NCBI GenBank assembly: GCA_032358255.1
Contig: JAULBX010027716.1
Coordinates: forward strand, 124,001-188,000
DNA length: 64,000 nt
Direction of reading: 5' to 3'
Origin: Heterotrichella gracilis
Taxonomy: Eukaryota; Sar; Xanthophyceae; Tribonematales; Xanthonemataceae
The notes beneath the pieces were generated by a model, which was not told where the DNA came from, made no database searches, and saw nothing but the letters and a program-made list of their open reading frames with translations. Positions 35,701 to 47,560 of this stretch are shown one piece after another; within the stretch, counting starts at the first letter, position 1, and every line of letters starts with the position of its first letter. A program made the translations under genes and the position numbers.

Positions 35701-36816
35701 GTTGTCGCACGCGCCATGTGGCAGGCGGTGGCGGCGGGCTGGTGGCTCAACAGGCTGTGGTGGTCCCAGACCGACGACACCCTGGCGTGGCTTGCCCACT
35801 GCATGTGGTTCCGGTCGGGCGCAGCAGCGGCGGTGAGCCAGGTGGCGCAGCATGTGGCCGTGCCAGGGGCCTCGTTTAGCTTGGAGGAGGCGGCATTCGT
35901 CATTGCCCAATTGCTGTGGTATTTGGGGTGCTACTGCGTAGCACAGGACATCATGTGGGCGGCGGTGGGTTGGGCCGCCGGGTTTGTGTGGGCGCAGGCG
36001 GTGGCGGCAGTGCGTGCAGTGGCTCAAGCCATGTGGGTCAAGGCAGCGGCAGGGGTGGACTGCATCGCCACCTGCCTGTGGGCCAAGGCGGCTGCAGCTC
36101 TGGCCTGCAGCGGTGTGCAGCTGGCCTTGTTCCTGGCAGCTGCCCCTGTGGCCTGGGACGTGAGGCTTGTGGCAGCCGGGGCAGGGGCAGTCGCAGTGGT
36201 GGTGTGCCTCACAGCCGTGAGTGCCTTGCCCTAAACCCTAAACCCTAAATTTTAAACCCAAACTACGGTGCAATAAATTTATGAACAGCGATTGATGTGT
36301 CTGCCTGACGGTCTGGCAAATAGCTATAATGTTTAATAAGTACATTGTTCAAGTGTGGGATATTTTTTATGTATTGTGACCACCTTGACTGCATACTGTC
36401 CACGTAGTCACTGTCACGTTTGTGCACTAGCATCAAGGCAAGAGGTTGTCTGTGTACACCGGTTGGCACTAATGTTTGTGTGGTGCACACGTTGGCACCA
36501 GCAGCTGCTTTTTCATGACACCCTATTGTGATGACCTGAACCCTAATGGACCCCAACCCTAAACCCTAAGCAGTAAAACCCAAATGATCTGACACCCGCA
36601 TGCGCGATGTTGCAGGTGGAGGGCAAGCCACAGCCTGGCGCTGGCAAGCACAATGGGGCCACCACTTCACGCCAGGGGGCCCCTAAGGCAATGGCCAGTG
36701 CAGGGGCAGGCAGCACCAGGCACAGCCAGCGCGCGCACCCTCGGCGGCGCACCCATGGGGGCCACGGTCGCAAGCACCGCCACGTACGCAAGGGGGGACA
36801 GCGCAGGAGGTCGTAA
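32760..36816 (+). CDS. Unrecognised secretory/membrane glycoprotein with Trp/Ala repeats
   Basis: 755 aa from seven exons: 32760-32904, 33071-33270, 33487-33705, 33990-34331, 34642-34830, 35245-36216, 36616-36816. From exon 3 on, every junction is phase 0. Residues 1-35 look like a signal peptide (RLLRLAVAVLFVLPILPVLG). Residues 40-450 are Ser/Thr/Asn-rich with at least six N-x-S/T sites (NNDTF, FNASS, GNATQ, RNTSR, TNSTQ, DNSSS). Exons 3 and 4 begin alike and carry repeats such as TAPLGQITAPLG and LGYT. Exon 6 (about 455-689) is hydrophobic with a spaced Trp/Ala repeat (AMWQAVAAGWW, DIMWAAVGWAAG, AMWVKAAAG, CLWAKAAAA) ending in a membrane-like stretch. The last 67 residues are very basic (RAHPRRRTHGGHGRKHRHVR). 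It could be a cell-wall or surface glycoprotein, by inference. The exon 1-2 junction is the least certain; an alternative frame at 32731-32904 is also open. Confidence 0.6.
34930..35250 (+). repeat. Echoes of the exon 6 acceptor region of the glycoprotein gene
   Basis: Pyrimidine-rich units with 'ccctctctgctcccca' followed by 'ctgacc' and a 'gaccatatgagc/gaccacgtgagc' block occur twice: about 35030-35115 and about 35180-35265. The second is the real acceptor (exon starts 35245). The spacer has 'aaccctaacccttaagccct'. Confidence 0.65.
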
Positions 36817-38936
36817 GGCTTCACTGCAGCATAGTATATAACCCCTTTTGTTCTATAGAATTCAATGTTGTATTGGTTCAACCCTAAGGATTAGCAAAAT
36901 TAATGATTTCGTGCGGCGGCAGAGTTATTTTGCCCATAATTCTTCTGCTGCAAGCATGACAGGACATGGCATGGCATTCATTGCTTGGCACCAAATACGG
37001 TATAATCCTTGGTGCAATGTTGCCCCATCAACGGCATGCTGATTGGTATGTTTTCATGCTCTGTTTACTAGGAAGTTACTATCCCTGACGTTACTCTATT
37101 TTCTTGGTGGCATGATTTGCCTTTGCTTGATACAAGACTACATCAAAAATCTCTACTTTATAAAAGACATCAATATATGACCCCCCTGATTGTAATTTTG
37201 TCATATTTCCATTTTGATCGCGCTTCAAGCTAGCTTGGTTTTTGGAGCTATATTTACTTTTATGTACTTTATTTGATGTGCGCATGTGATAGGCTGCAAC
37301 AACGTTGTTCCAGTGACAATTTCTTTATCAGGTTTGCAAGAAAAGCTTTCCAAGCCCACACTGGATTATCTTCAAGTCATTTTGGTGAAAAATATGCAGC
37401 ATGTACAGTTGTGTGTAAATACCACAAACTTGGAAGCCGATCAAATTGAAGGCTGCTGCTGTGTCAAGGGAGTTGAACGCCTGGGTGCGCGATATGCACC
37501 CCTAGTGGCCCCCCCACCTGACACCCACCCACAGCCGCAGCCGCATATAGAAAAAAGGAAAGAAAGGGGACGCACAAAGGCGGCACTGGCTCGCACCTGC
37601 ACCCGCTATTAAAGCTGGTGTACTGCCTAATGCAGCCCAGGGGGAGGAGGAGAGTTTGCAGCTAGGGTTTTGTGTAGGGTTTTTTAGTAGGCCCTGCCAG
37701 TTGGGAAGCCCATTCTTGTTGGCTTATTGGGCTTTTTCACAAGGTGAAATGTCGCTACCATCTGCTTGCCTGTCTTAATGGTCTCATCCTGCACAAAAGC
37801 CCTTCCACCTGCCCCTAATCCCTACACCCTGCTGCACTGTCCCCAGACCCGCCCCTGCAGGTCCCTGGCCCTCCCCTCACTGCGTGACCACGTGATCCCA
37901 CCTCACCCCTTGCTGGCCCCTTGTCCCTGACCCACCCTTCCCTCCCCTCACAACTTGGCCAAATGAGCATCAACCCCCTTGGCGCCCACACCCGGCTCCA
38001 AGTCAACACCATGTACAACCCACAGCACCTCTTTTAGGGTTTAGGGTTTAGGGTGGCATGCACCCTCGTCCCGGTGCGCGACCTTGCCTCCCGCACTTAG
38101 CTGCAATGCACCCAGCTCCACAACAGCACAGCGCCCATCTAGGGCATCAAAGCCCTGGCAGGGAGGGTACCAAAGCCCTAGTCCTGCCCTTGCGGGGTAT
38201 TGCCAGGGCAGGACCACTAGCAGCACCACCGCCGGGCCCCCCACCTTCAACACCAGCACCACCACCACCAGCAGCAGCAGCCCCTAGCGCAGGAAATTAT
38301 TTGTGACCGGTTGTGGTCGCAAGGGCCACACAGGTTGTGGCTGGTTGTGGCTGGTTGTGACGACAGTCACAAAGATCTTAGTGCGCTAGGGCAACACGCG
38401 CTGTACAAAACACAACTGCATATTCTGCCCAATGTTCCAATCATTTACAAAGGTTCCAGCATCAATCCCTATGCGCCTGTCCCAGTCTCGCATCCATGAT
38501 CATCTAACATGCCACCGTAGGACCAACGACACCACTACATCTCCCTGGCCGATCCTGTGAGGCCAATCGCCACACACGGGCCTCGATCACTCAAGACCAT
38601 TTTTTCTGGTGCACTGCTGTGCTCTGCTACTATAGTCCTATAGGGACATCAGGCAGGAACATCAAGAGAGATGTCTTGGCTCCTTGTCATGGGAAGACCC
38701 TACTAGAGCCCTGTCCTAAATCTGCAGCTGCTGCTTCAAGCACCACCAAAAATTCCACTTGTCGGATGTGCCCCTCCCCCACCTGATCAATCCCCCTTTG
38801 CACCCCCCCAACATCCCTCACTTCCCGTCACCATACCTCCAGAACCTCCCGCCTTTGGGCTCCACTCTCCAAGCGCACCACCCACACTCACCCTTGACCC
38901 CACTCGCCACCACTGCACCACCCTCGGCCCCCACCC
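36817..38936. other. Convergent spacer with a decayed exon copy
   Basis: 3' flanks of the glycoprotein (+) and LPAAT (-) genes. 36840-37600 is AT-richer and shows no gene. 37790-38290 resembles a decayed copy of the exon 6 acceptor and N-terminal half of the glycoprotein gene. 38300-38930 shows nothing further. Confidence 0.45.
37790..38290 (+). pseudogene. Decayed copy of glycoprotein exon 6 (5' part)
   Basis: Shares with 35080-35530 the order 'ggccctcccctc', 'gaccacgtga', 'gcccccttgtccctgacc' (35119 and 37915), 'tgagc.t.aac/gacaccc' and 'caccaccaccagc'. The reading frame is lost, and a TTTAGGG run (38034-38051) is inserted in the middle. It looks like a duplicate of the gene's own exon, not a separate gene. 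Confidence 0.45.
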
Positions 38937-41664
38937 TCACCCCAGAGTGATCTCCCCAGCATCCTCATCCACCGCCATGCCCTCAGGCAGGCTGGATGCG
39001 ATCGCAGCCCGGGCCTCATCCATCATCGCCACAGCGTCCTTAGGCTCCACGCGCGGGTGCACCACGATGCGCACCGACCCGGGGTACAGCTTGGTCTCGC
39101 TGCCGTTGGGCATCAGGTCGAAGGTGCCTATCAGGGTGATGGGTACCACTGGCACCTTAGCCCGCTGGGCCACCACGAAGGCACCCTGTGGCAAAGAGGG
39201 GCGGGTGTTTCAGGGTTTGATGTGTGTGATGGGACGCCAGTTTGAGGTTCAAGGGTGTAGGGGCGAGGGGTAAGGGGTAAGGGACCCTTGGTCATGCTGC
39301 TGTTGGGCATGAAACTGTAGAGGGATTCCTCCCATCAACTCCCATCCCTAAGAATCCGCCACCACCACAGGCGCCTTGGCGCGCTGGGCTACTGCAAAAG
39401 CACCCCAGGGCAGAACGGGACGGTACTTTAGGGTTTAGGCGTAGGGTTTTGGGTGCTAGGCAAATATCCCCCCCTCCCCACACACCTTTTTGAACGCGTA
39501 CATGCGCCCGTCCTTTGACCGTGTCCCCTCTGGGAAGAACAGCACGCTGCAGCCGCGCTTGAGCAGGTCCCCGCATGTGCCAAGCACCTTGAGCTGGCTG
39601 CGCTTGTCAACGCGGTTCAGCTTGATGTGGCCTGCGGGGAGGGGCCTAGGGTTTAGATTTTCAAATTCAGCTTGAGCTCGCTGCGCATGTCAACACGTTT
39701 CAGCTTAATGGGGCCTGCCATGGGGGGAGGGAGAGGAGATGAAAACGGGGGGGCACTGTGTTGGATGGACGGGCAGTGCAGGTGGAAAAGGGCAGCGGTG
39801 CCAATCCCAATATGTGGCTGCCATTGCAACAGGCTTACATCATTGCATAATCCAACATTTGATTTGTATGTTCATGTGGGATGCAACCCCGTGCACACAT
39901 GGCGCTGCACCACTCCAGCCCTCCAGACCCATGAACCATGCGCCATGATTGAACAGAAGGTTTCTGCAGAGTAAGGTACAAGGTACGTGCAAAGCACAGA
40001 TATGACCATGCAACATTGCCCCTGCCCCCCTTGCCCTACCTGTGAGGAACATGGACCAGCCGATGATTGGGATGAGGAAGTTTGAGGTCTTTGAGATGAA
40101 CTTGAAGGGCCGGCGCAGGTGGAACAGCGTGTAGATGTCCAAAAAGCTGAGGTGGTTGGCCACGTAGACCACGGGCTCGTTGGATCGGGGCAGGTTCTCA
40201 GCACCCTCAATCTGTGGGGGAGGGGTTTAGGTGGAGATTAAGTCCCTCTTGTACTGGTTGGACTTTAAGGGTTCAGGGTTTTGAAGAGTGGTGACGGCTG
40301 GAACGGAGGTGAGAAATTGAATTCAGGAATTGAATGGGAGGTGTCACACCGCTTCGTGTGCGTGCATGCCCTTGTGAAATCAGGGTTTGGGCTTAGAACC
40401 ATGGGTGCTGAGTGTGGCCTGATGGCTGAGTTGGGGTTAGGGGTGTAAGGTGTCCGCCAGGTCTGCATAGGGTTTAGGGTTTGGGGCCTACCTTGACAGG
40501 GTAGTACAGCAAGGTGCTGAGCGTGGCCTGATGGCTGTATAAGGGTTTAGGGTGCAAGGTGTAGGGTTTAGGGTTTGAGGCTTACCTTGACAGGGTAGTA
40601 CAGCGAGGTGCTAAGTGTGGCCCATATGTCATTCACAAAGTGCTCTGGCAACCGCCTGCAGGGGTAGCACCAAAATTCAAAAACAACACAAGGTTGATGT
40701 AGTCGACGTGATGTGACTTGACAGGGTTTGGCTCAGCAACAGCATGTGTGGGCGCATGCAATGGGCATGCCAATGGCTGAAATTGCTGCCTGTGTTTTTT
40801 ATGGCGTTGCTCATGCAATGGTTGATGCAGGGTGTCGCACGGCGTTACCATTGTTTGCCTGTACATGTCGAACAGCCACACAAAGGTTGGTTGTAACCAG
40901 GTTGTACAGCGTTGTGTGAGCTGGCAGTACCTGTACTGAGGGTTTAGGTTAAAGGACCTAGGGTTTTTACCTGTACTTGTCGAACAGCCACACGAATGGG
41001 TATATGGCCAGCATGACCAGGAAGAGGGGTATGGCTATGAGGAAGGTGGTGCTGTAAAACACAGTGGCGCGGACCTTGGCAAAGGTTTCCCGCCAGGAGA
41101 ACTTGGGGCCTGGGGCAGCCAACACAACACTGTTGATTGCACAGGCGTGTAAAACATAAAGCTTACATTGCCACGGGTTGTGGACGTATTTACCAGGTGT
41201 AATTGGGTGTGCCGCCTAGCCTTGAAGGCTGTGCAGCTGGTTGATCAAGGAGCGGGGTCAGCGATGAGAATGGTAAAGCCACTCTCCAATAAAGGGAAAT
41301 GCAATATGCTATTGCAAGTTTCCTACACGTCCTGCGCTTATGTGGTGTTCTAACCCCAAGCCGTCCCTCACCCACCTGCACTGGAGTCTGGTGCGGGCGC
41401 TGAGACCGAGCCGGCAGCTGCCATGCAAACCGTGCTGTTCAGCTGTCTGGCTGGGCGCCTATTTACCACCAGGGAGGACCTCCTGGGTGGTAGCACTGGG
41501 CAGCCAGTGACGCTGCTAGCTGGGTGGATCTGCAAGCACGCTGTAGTGGGGCACACACCCAGGGGAGTGGGCTGGTGGGTGGGTACTCGTTGCCTGGTGA
41601 TGCTGTGGGGGCTGGGTTGGGAGCTCGTGCTGAACGCCCGGTGGTTCAAGCTGAATGCTTGCAT
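38937..41664 (-). CDS. Plastid 1-acyl-sn-glycerol-3-phosphate acyltransferase (LPAAT)
   Basis: Adds an acyl group to the sn-2 position of lysophosphatidic acid, giving phosphatidic acid for plastid glycerolipids. 354 aa, six exons: 41664-41376, 41109-40971, 40655-40586, 40211-40040, 39631-39486, 39185-38937, all in frame. Residues 1-80 are Ser/Thr/Pro/Arg-rich with almost no acidic residues, as in a chloroplast transit peptide. A membrane segment follows (TTFLIAIPLFLVMLAIYPFV, about 115-135). The acyltransferase motifs are NHLSFLD (about 185-191, the HX4D catalytic pair), FKFISK, FFPEGTRSKDGR (about 255-266) and VPVVPITLIGT. The order and spacing are those of the PlsC family. It starts 605 bp from the start of the MnmA gene on the other strand. 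Several exon edges have echoes in the adjacent introns. Confidence 0.9.
39165..39440 (-). repeat. Echo of the LPAAT exon 6 acceptor
   Basis: 'cgctgggccaccacgaaggcaccctgtggc' (39163-39191) recurs as 'cgctgggctactgcaaaagcaccccagggc' (39381-39410). The copy is followed on the plus strand by TTTAGGGTTTAGG. Confidence 0.8.
39588..39725 (-). repeat. Echo of the LPAAT exon 5 acceptor
   Basis: 'cttgagctggctgcgcttgtcaacgcggttcagcttgatg' (39589-39628) recurs, with changes, at 39672-39711. GGGTTTAGATTTTC lies between. The outer copy sits in the intron. Confidence 0.85.
40385..40625 (-). repeat. Echoes of the LPAAT exon 3 donor
   Basis: 'taccttgacagggtagtaca' plus 'gcgaggtgctaagtgtggcc' (functional edge, 40583-40622) is repeated at 40491-40531, and in part ('gtgctgagtgtggcctgatg') near 40408. 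TTTAGGG runs flank each unit. Confidence 0.9.
40855..41000 (-). repeat. Echoes of the LPAAT exon 2 donor
   Basis: 'acctgtacttgtcgaacagccacacgaa' (40970-40996, functional) recurs as 'gcctgtacatgtcgaacagccacacaaa' (40857-40884), and the first ten bases again at 40929. Confidence 0.85.
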
Positions 41665-42269
41665 CGTTGCTGCAAGGGGCAGTGGCGCGCGGTGCCAAAT
41701 GTGCGTTCAGGTTAGCCCTCAGAGGCAGATTTAGACGTGCTCAGATCAGGTGCATGTGGCTTGCCGAAAAGCTGGAGGATCTCAGGTCGAGAGGGAAACT
41801 GAAAGAAATGTTCTTTGATAACAACTGGTATTTGGGTTTGAGGATATCTTGCAGGTTGCGCGCTCACAGCAGCAGTTTAGGGGCATACGCATGCCCGACG
41901 ACACACAATGCATGCAAACGACCCACTTCGAATTTCGAGCACTTCTTCAGAGTATGCGTACGTAAGTAACATAATGGCGATTATAGCAGCAAACGACGCC
42001 TTAAACCTGCAGCGCTGCGGTCTCGATGATACGTCGCACGCCCGTTCACTGGATAAGAATTCCTCGCTTGGAGAACAGCACACGTGGCGGCTTTAAAAGT
42101 CGTTCTTCAGCTGAGCTAGTAGCTACTAGTTTACGCATTTGCAAGTAAAGTGCTGTGGGTTTGGACTTGTACGAAGCTTTCTATATGGTCGCCTGGTGAG
42201 ATTGAGTTGAATTGGTAGATACTATTTTGAAGGGTCTGTGGCATCCCTAGTGTCTAGCCGCATGCCGCC
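41665..42269. promoter_or_regulatory. Shared divergent promoter region of LPAAT and MnmA
   Basis: 605 bp between two head-to-head start codons. No telomere motif and no TATA box are seen; 'ggctttaaaag' (42091-42101) is the nearest AT element. A bidirectional promoter is inferred from spacing alone. Confidence 0.4.
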
Positions 42270-45200
42270 ATGGCCGCGTTCGTTGTGAAACCACTCCAGT
42301 TACTGGTGGAACGGAGGGGTTCAAACCTCGGTGCCTCCACATCGGTCCCACACCACCCCTTGACTTGGTCCAACAGGACGTGTTTGGCAAGAGCTCAGCG
42401 CACTTTCCTCTCACGAGCAACTAGGGAGGAGCACGATGTTGTGAGCCTGCGGGCTTCGAGCGTGGAAGACCTACTCTCCAGTGCGCAGCCTTTGCGTGTG
42501 ACACACCAGAGCTTTGACCGTGATGGTGCAGAAGCTGGAAACGAAGCGCTGCCTCGGTTTCCCCCGCCAGCCCTGTGGAAAGACGACGCCAACCTCCTGA
42601 GCGGGTGAGGATACAACAGCGTGTGGGTCAAGCTGACCACAAAGAGCCTCCCAAACCTCATTCCCCATGCTTGTTCAAGCAAATCGTACATAGAAGCTTG
42701 TTTCTGAAACCTCCAACCCATGTCGTATTCCTAGCCATAGGTGTGGTATATGCATGCATATGCACCCCAGCGTGCACGCGTTGCGCTGGTTTTCTGTGCC
42801 CTGGCATCCAACTGCCGCCATCCGCCAGCATATGCATGCAGGTGTGTCCATGAACCCCACCCTACCCCACGGCTTCCAGCCGTGAACCTGCCATGCCCCT
42901 CTTAGTGCATGTCCCGCCGCTCCAGCACCATAAATATATATTTGGAAATAACGCTAAATGCCACACGAAGCTGAAACAGACGCCGTGCCCCATTCCCTCC
43001 TGCAGGTGCGAGCCCCGCGCCGCCCCCCTGCGCGTCGCCCTGCTGCTCAGCGGCGGCGTGGACTCCAGCCTGTCACTACACCTGCTGCAGGCCGCGGGAC
43101 ACTCAGTGACCGCCTTCTATCTGCAAATCTGGTTCCAAGAGGATTTTAAAAACTTTTGGGATGCGTGCCCCTGGGACGAGGACATAAAGTACTGCGAGCA
43201 GGTGGGTGGGTTCCAAAAAACCCTAAACCCTAAAGTACCAAAACCTGTTTAAATTGCCCTAAACCTAACGCTCGAGCAGGCCCTGGGCAACCACCTTGAT
43301 CTGTACTTTGGACAGGGATGGGTGAATTTACATGGGCAAGTTATCATGGGTGAATTAACGTGGGAGAATTAATATGGAGGAATTGATACAACGGTGCTGT
43401 GGTCGCTTGCTTTTGGTATCCTTCTCCCCACCCACCCACCTCCCCCCCACCTCCAGGTGTGTGCTTCTGCTGGTGTGGAGCTGCGCGTGGTGCCCCTGAC
43501 CCAGCAGTACTGGGACCGGGTGGTGGCGCACAGCATAGCGGAGATTAAGGCGGGGAGGACGCCTAATCCAGACATGCTGTGCAACTCGAGGTGAGGGTTA
43601 ATTGTTACAAGCTTGGGGTGGAATTCAACCACAAAGATTTAATTGGTTTCAGATAGGCTTAATTTTGCTAATTCCGGTAATTTGGACGTCGAGCGGCAAA
43701 TAGCGCAATTAGCGGAGTCGATGAAAAGTTAATTTTGGGCGCGAAACTACCACTGCGGCTACGGCTAATAGCAATATTACAGGATGGACATGTGGGGATT
43801 GCCACGCCAGTGGCTTGTGAATCCTTGGCTGCGGTCACTTCATTGTAGTCCCCTTGGGTACCCTCCCTCAGCCACAATCACATGGCATGTGGCCCCGGTG
43901 GTTTGCATGCACTACCTGGTGCTCCCAGCGAGGTGAGGATTATGCATGTGCTTTGTTATAGGGTGAAGTTTGGCGCCTTCTACGAGCACCTGGGGCAGCA
44001 CCACGCGGGCGAATTTGACCGCATCGCCTCGGGGCACTATGCGCGGCTGGAGCGGGACGACCCTGGCCAGGAGGCCAGCCCCGTGCGCCTTGCTGTGACC
44101 AGTGATGCGGTGAAGGACCAGACCTACTTTTTGGCGCACCTCACGCAGGCCCAGCTGTCCAGGGTGATGTTTCCACTGGGGCCGCTCACCAAGGTACGCC
44201 GCCGCGCATGTATGGTGTGCACATCGGCCATACTTACTGAATCATATGCACAGTGGATATTTCAGTAGATTGCTTTTTGAATCTCTAATTACTGATGTGC
44301 AAAATTGTTTGCCTTGGAAACTCGATGTGATGTACTCGTTGAGGTATTGCATGTTTGCGCAACCCAAGGTGCCTGGCCTGGCAGGGCAAGTCGCACCCCA
44401 AATCCTACAGGGTGCTCCACCCTGTTTAGCTCAAGGTGTGCGGCCTGGCTCCCGCTGCCAGCCCATCTACCCAGGCACGCATTTTGGATCCATGCAACGC
44501 AAAAATGTCAACCCATATGACAGCTGAGTTTGCGGGACAAGAAAGAAAGAAAGAAAGGGAACGCACAGAGGCGTAGTTAAGGGGCCACTGGCTCGCACCA
44601 GGGCACCACAATCAAAGGCCCAAATTCCCCAAGAAATTCCTCAGACATTCCTGTTCCCTTTGCAGCCCGAGGTGCGTGGCCTGGCAGCAGCAGCCGACCT
44701 GCCCAACAAGGCGCGCAAGGACAGTCAGGGAATCTGCTTCCTGGGCAAGGTCAAATTCAGCGAATTTGTGCGGGAGCACCTGGGGGAGTGGCCGGGGCCC
44801 ATTATCGAGGAGGAGACGGGGGAGATCGTGGGGTACCACAAGGGGGTGTGGTTCCACACCGTGGGGCAGCGCAAGGGGGTGCCGATGTCTGGAGGGCCAT
44901 GGTAAGCACGGCTTGGTACCCCCCTGTGCGCTGAGTATATTGGGGTTGGGTCCATGGTGCACCATGTGGTTAGGGTTTGGGGTCACGAGGCCAATCGCAC
45001 CACATGCACCATTTGTGAGCATTTATGTGGCAAAGGACACATTGCACTCACCTCAGTCTGCGCTAGTTAAATTTGCCGCTCACCGTTTTACCATCCATCA
45101 TTTGCTGTTTACTTTGTTTCGTATTTATTGCGATGCCTTTGCGCCTCATCCCGTTTGACTATGTTAATCATCATCGTAGTTCATTTATATTACTTATCAT

Positions 45201-45982
45201 AATTATTTATCTGTTGCTGTCCTTTTAGGCCATTAATATTCTCCTCCCCAGGTACGTGACCCGCAAGGATGTTGACACAAACGTGGTGTACATCTCCCGC
45301 CACTACCACGATGGGGACAAGATGCGCAACGCATTCCGTTGTGGTGGCTTCAACTGGATTGTGGTGGGGGGACCCGACTTGACCCTGCCAATGCAGTGCA
45401 AGGTAAGGGCAGCGTTGTGTAGGGCTCCAGGAGTGTGAGTATAAAACTTAACCCACAGGTGCAATCTCCCTTAATTGCTTTATGATAGAATTGCCAAATC
45501 GGGAAAGAATACCGTGTTGCTGATTTTTTATATTGCATATTGATTTTTGATGCGTGGTTTTGTTGTGGAGACCACTTAAATGTGGCTCAAGTTCGTGCTC
45601 AAGGTACCTGCTGGGCTTGGAATGCAATCTGGTCCCTTAGAACAGCTATTCGCATTACCTGCGGGTAACAATTACCGGTACAAGTAAGCTGAAAAATAAA
45701 TTAAAGTAACCTGTGACTGTGTGCATGCAGGTGCGGCATGGCCCCAGATTCTACGACTGCACCTTTGAGTACGAGCAGGGCCAGCAGTCAGCGGCGGTGC
45801 ACATATGCGGCCACGACCAGGGCCTGGCGGCTGGCCAGTACGCAGTGTTCTACCAGGGGGGGCTGTGCGTGGGATTGGGAGTCATCCTTGGAGCCACGGT
45901 GAAGGAAAAGATGCAGGGGGCCCATGATGCTGGGGAGGAGGCCGGTGCTCAGGTTGAAGCCTCCAAGGGCTTGCAGTTGTAG
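42270..45982 (+). CDS. mnmA: tRNA-specific 2-thiouridylase MnmA/TRMU
   Basis: Transfers sulfur to U34 of tRNA Lys, Glu and Gln, using ATP, in plastids or mitochondria. 511 aa, seven exons: 42270-42604, 43006-43201, 43457-43590, 43962-44193, 44666-44901, 45252-45402, 45731-45982, all in frame. Residues 1-110 are a family-foreign extension, basic and Ser/Thr-rich at first ([20 protein letters not shown]), suiting an organelle presequence. The PP-loop SGGVDSS is at about 126-132. The first catalytic Cys lies in [11 protein letters not shown] (about 219), and the second in [10 protein letters not shown] (about 323). GHYAR and HTVGQRKG are also family hallmarks. The C-terminal beta-barrel region (about 380-490) is present, followed by an acidic tail. 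Its divergent neighbour is a plastid enzyme, which weakly favours plastid targeting. Exon 5 has acceptor echoes in the preceding intron. Confidence 0.93.
44365..44700 (+). repeat. Echoes of the MnmA exon 5 acceptor
   Basis: 'gcccgaggtgcgtggcctggcagcagc' (functional, 44664-44690) is matched by 'acccaaggtgcctggcctggcaggg' at 44361-44385 and, more weakly, by 'tcaaggtgtgcggcctggctcccgc' at 44432-44456. Confidence 0.7.
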
Positions 45983-47474
45983 CGCAGGGGCGGTTGGCTA
46001 CGGCGCTGGCTTCACCATAATAGTATGTGATGCCATTGTGATCGTGATTGATGGTCAGCAGCTGCAACTCCTGATCAGTGTGGTCAGCTGCACATGCTGC
46101 ATGGGTGGGTTTGCCCCAGCGACCTTGTGCAAGCTCAGGCAACTACTGTAGGCACAGTTTACCCCACCGAATAACAAACTTTGTACCATATTTCTATACT
46201 GCTAGTGCTATCAGTTTACTGTTCCAAGTTCTGGAATCTACTTTGGTATTGTACAACTGGAAAACAAATATCTATGTGCTGCATTGCAGCAAGTGTAGTC
46301 ATAGGCAGTGTACAACCTTCCTGAAATGACGTACTAAGTGGTTTTGCTCGCGCATGCAATGGTGGATAGGTGATCACGACACTTAAATCATCTGCAAGTC
46401 AGTGACGTGTGTCGGAACAAAATTCGCTAATAAGCTAACCCAACTGATGCTTGCGCAAAAGTCCCAATGCTCTACTTTTGTAAGGTCATGCTCTCCCACA
46501 CGCAGTGCACTCCCACCCTGCTCCCACACACACTATGTGCTTAATATGACTGCTTGCATGATGATCGTTGCTGAAATGTATGGTCGCCAGGGAATGAGGC
46601 ATTCGATGGCGGCCATGGCAACAATTACCATGGATACTATCTTTCAGGGCCTACAGATTCGCCGCGCTCCTAATATAATATTACACTTGTAATGCCTTGA
46701 AAAATGGAGTAAATATGAGCCATGAAAATATGGCCGCCACCCTTGCTTGTAATCCCAGCGCACCATAAGCCTATGAATTGCCACCGCACCACTGGCAATA
46801 AAATCATGCATGTTCATTGGCCAACAAACGGCAATGTCCTCATGCCAAGTAGACCCGCCTCTCGCACGTGGTATGAAAACCTTGAGCTAGACTACAGGTG
46901 CACTCAATAGAAAAAATAGCAGGGGCTTGGTCTACTAGGCTAGGACGTACTAGCGGCTATGTGTAGCAGGAGCAGCACCCACCTTGAGGATCCTAGTCAC
47001 TGACACGGTGGTCAATCACACTCTGTAACGGGGCATTCATTGGAATTGCAGCATTCTGGTCATTACTGTAATGTACAACCAATTGGATACTGCCCCAGAG
47101 GCCTGCACTCCCCACAGTGGGCGCCTCACCCCCACACCCATGGTGAGCCAGCCAGCCAGCCAGCCATATTGCCGCAGGTGACTTGCTGCCTCCATGTGCT
47201 TCAAGTGCTCCATTGGACACCAATGAACGCCAACCCCACCATGATTCCAAGCGGGGGACATCGCGATGCACGTACAACAAGGCCCTGTTTTGCTGGAGGC
47301 TGAACACCGCTGTGACCGCCAGAATGTAGCACACCAGCGCCAGCGCCACTGGCCCCAGCCTGGTGGTGGTGCCAACCTGCCCAGCACGAGTCCCTGAGCT
47401 GCACAAACCAGCTCCCAGCCACAAGCCCGCCCAAGCGCCTCCGCCCCCTTGCGATTACGCACCCCTGTCCCATC
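45983..47474. other. Convergent spacer
   Basis: 3' flanks of MnmA (+) and VTC4 (-). 45990-46980 shows no gene. 47100-47440 contains a copy of the end of the VTC4 last exon. Confidence 0.5.
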
Positions 47475-47560
47475 CTACAGGCTGAACACCGCAATGATTG
47501 CCAGTACATAGCACACCAGCACCACCGCCAGCAGCAGCACCACCAGCGCCACCGGCCCCA
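47286..47560 (-). repeat. Echo of the VTC4 last exon (3' end)
   Basis: The final part of the last exon, coding LVCYVLAIIAVFSL then stop (47475-47560), recurs at about 47298-47385 reading LVCYILAVTAVFSL without the stop, 180 bp downstream. It continues open for about 40 codons. The copy is unusually well kept at the protein level. Confidence 0.85.
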
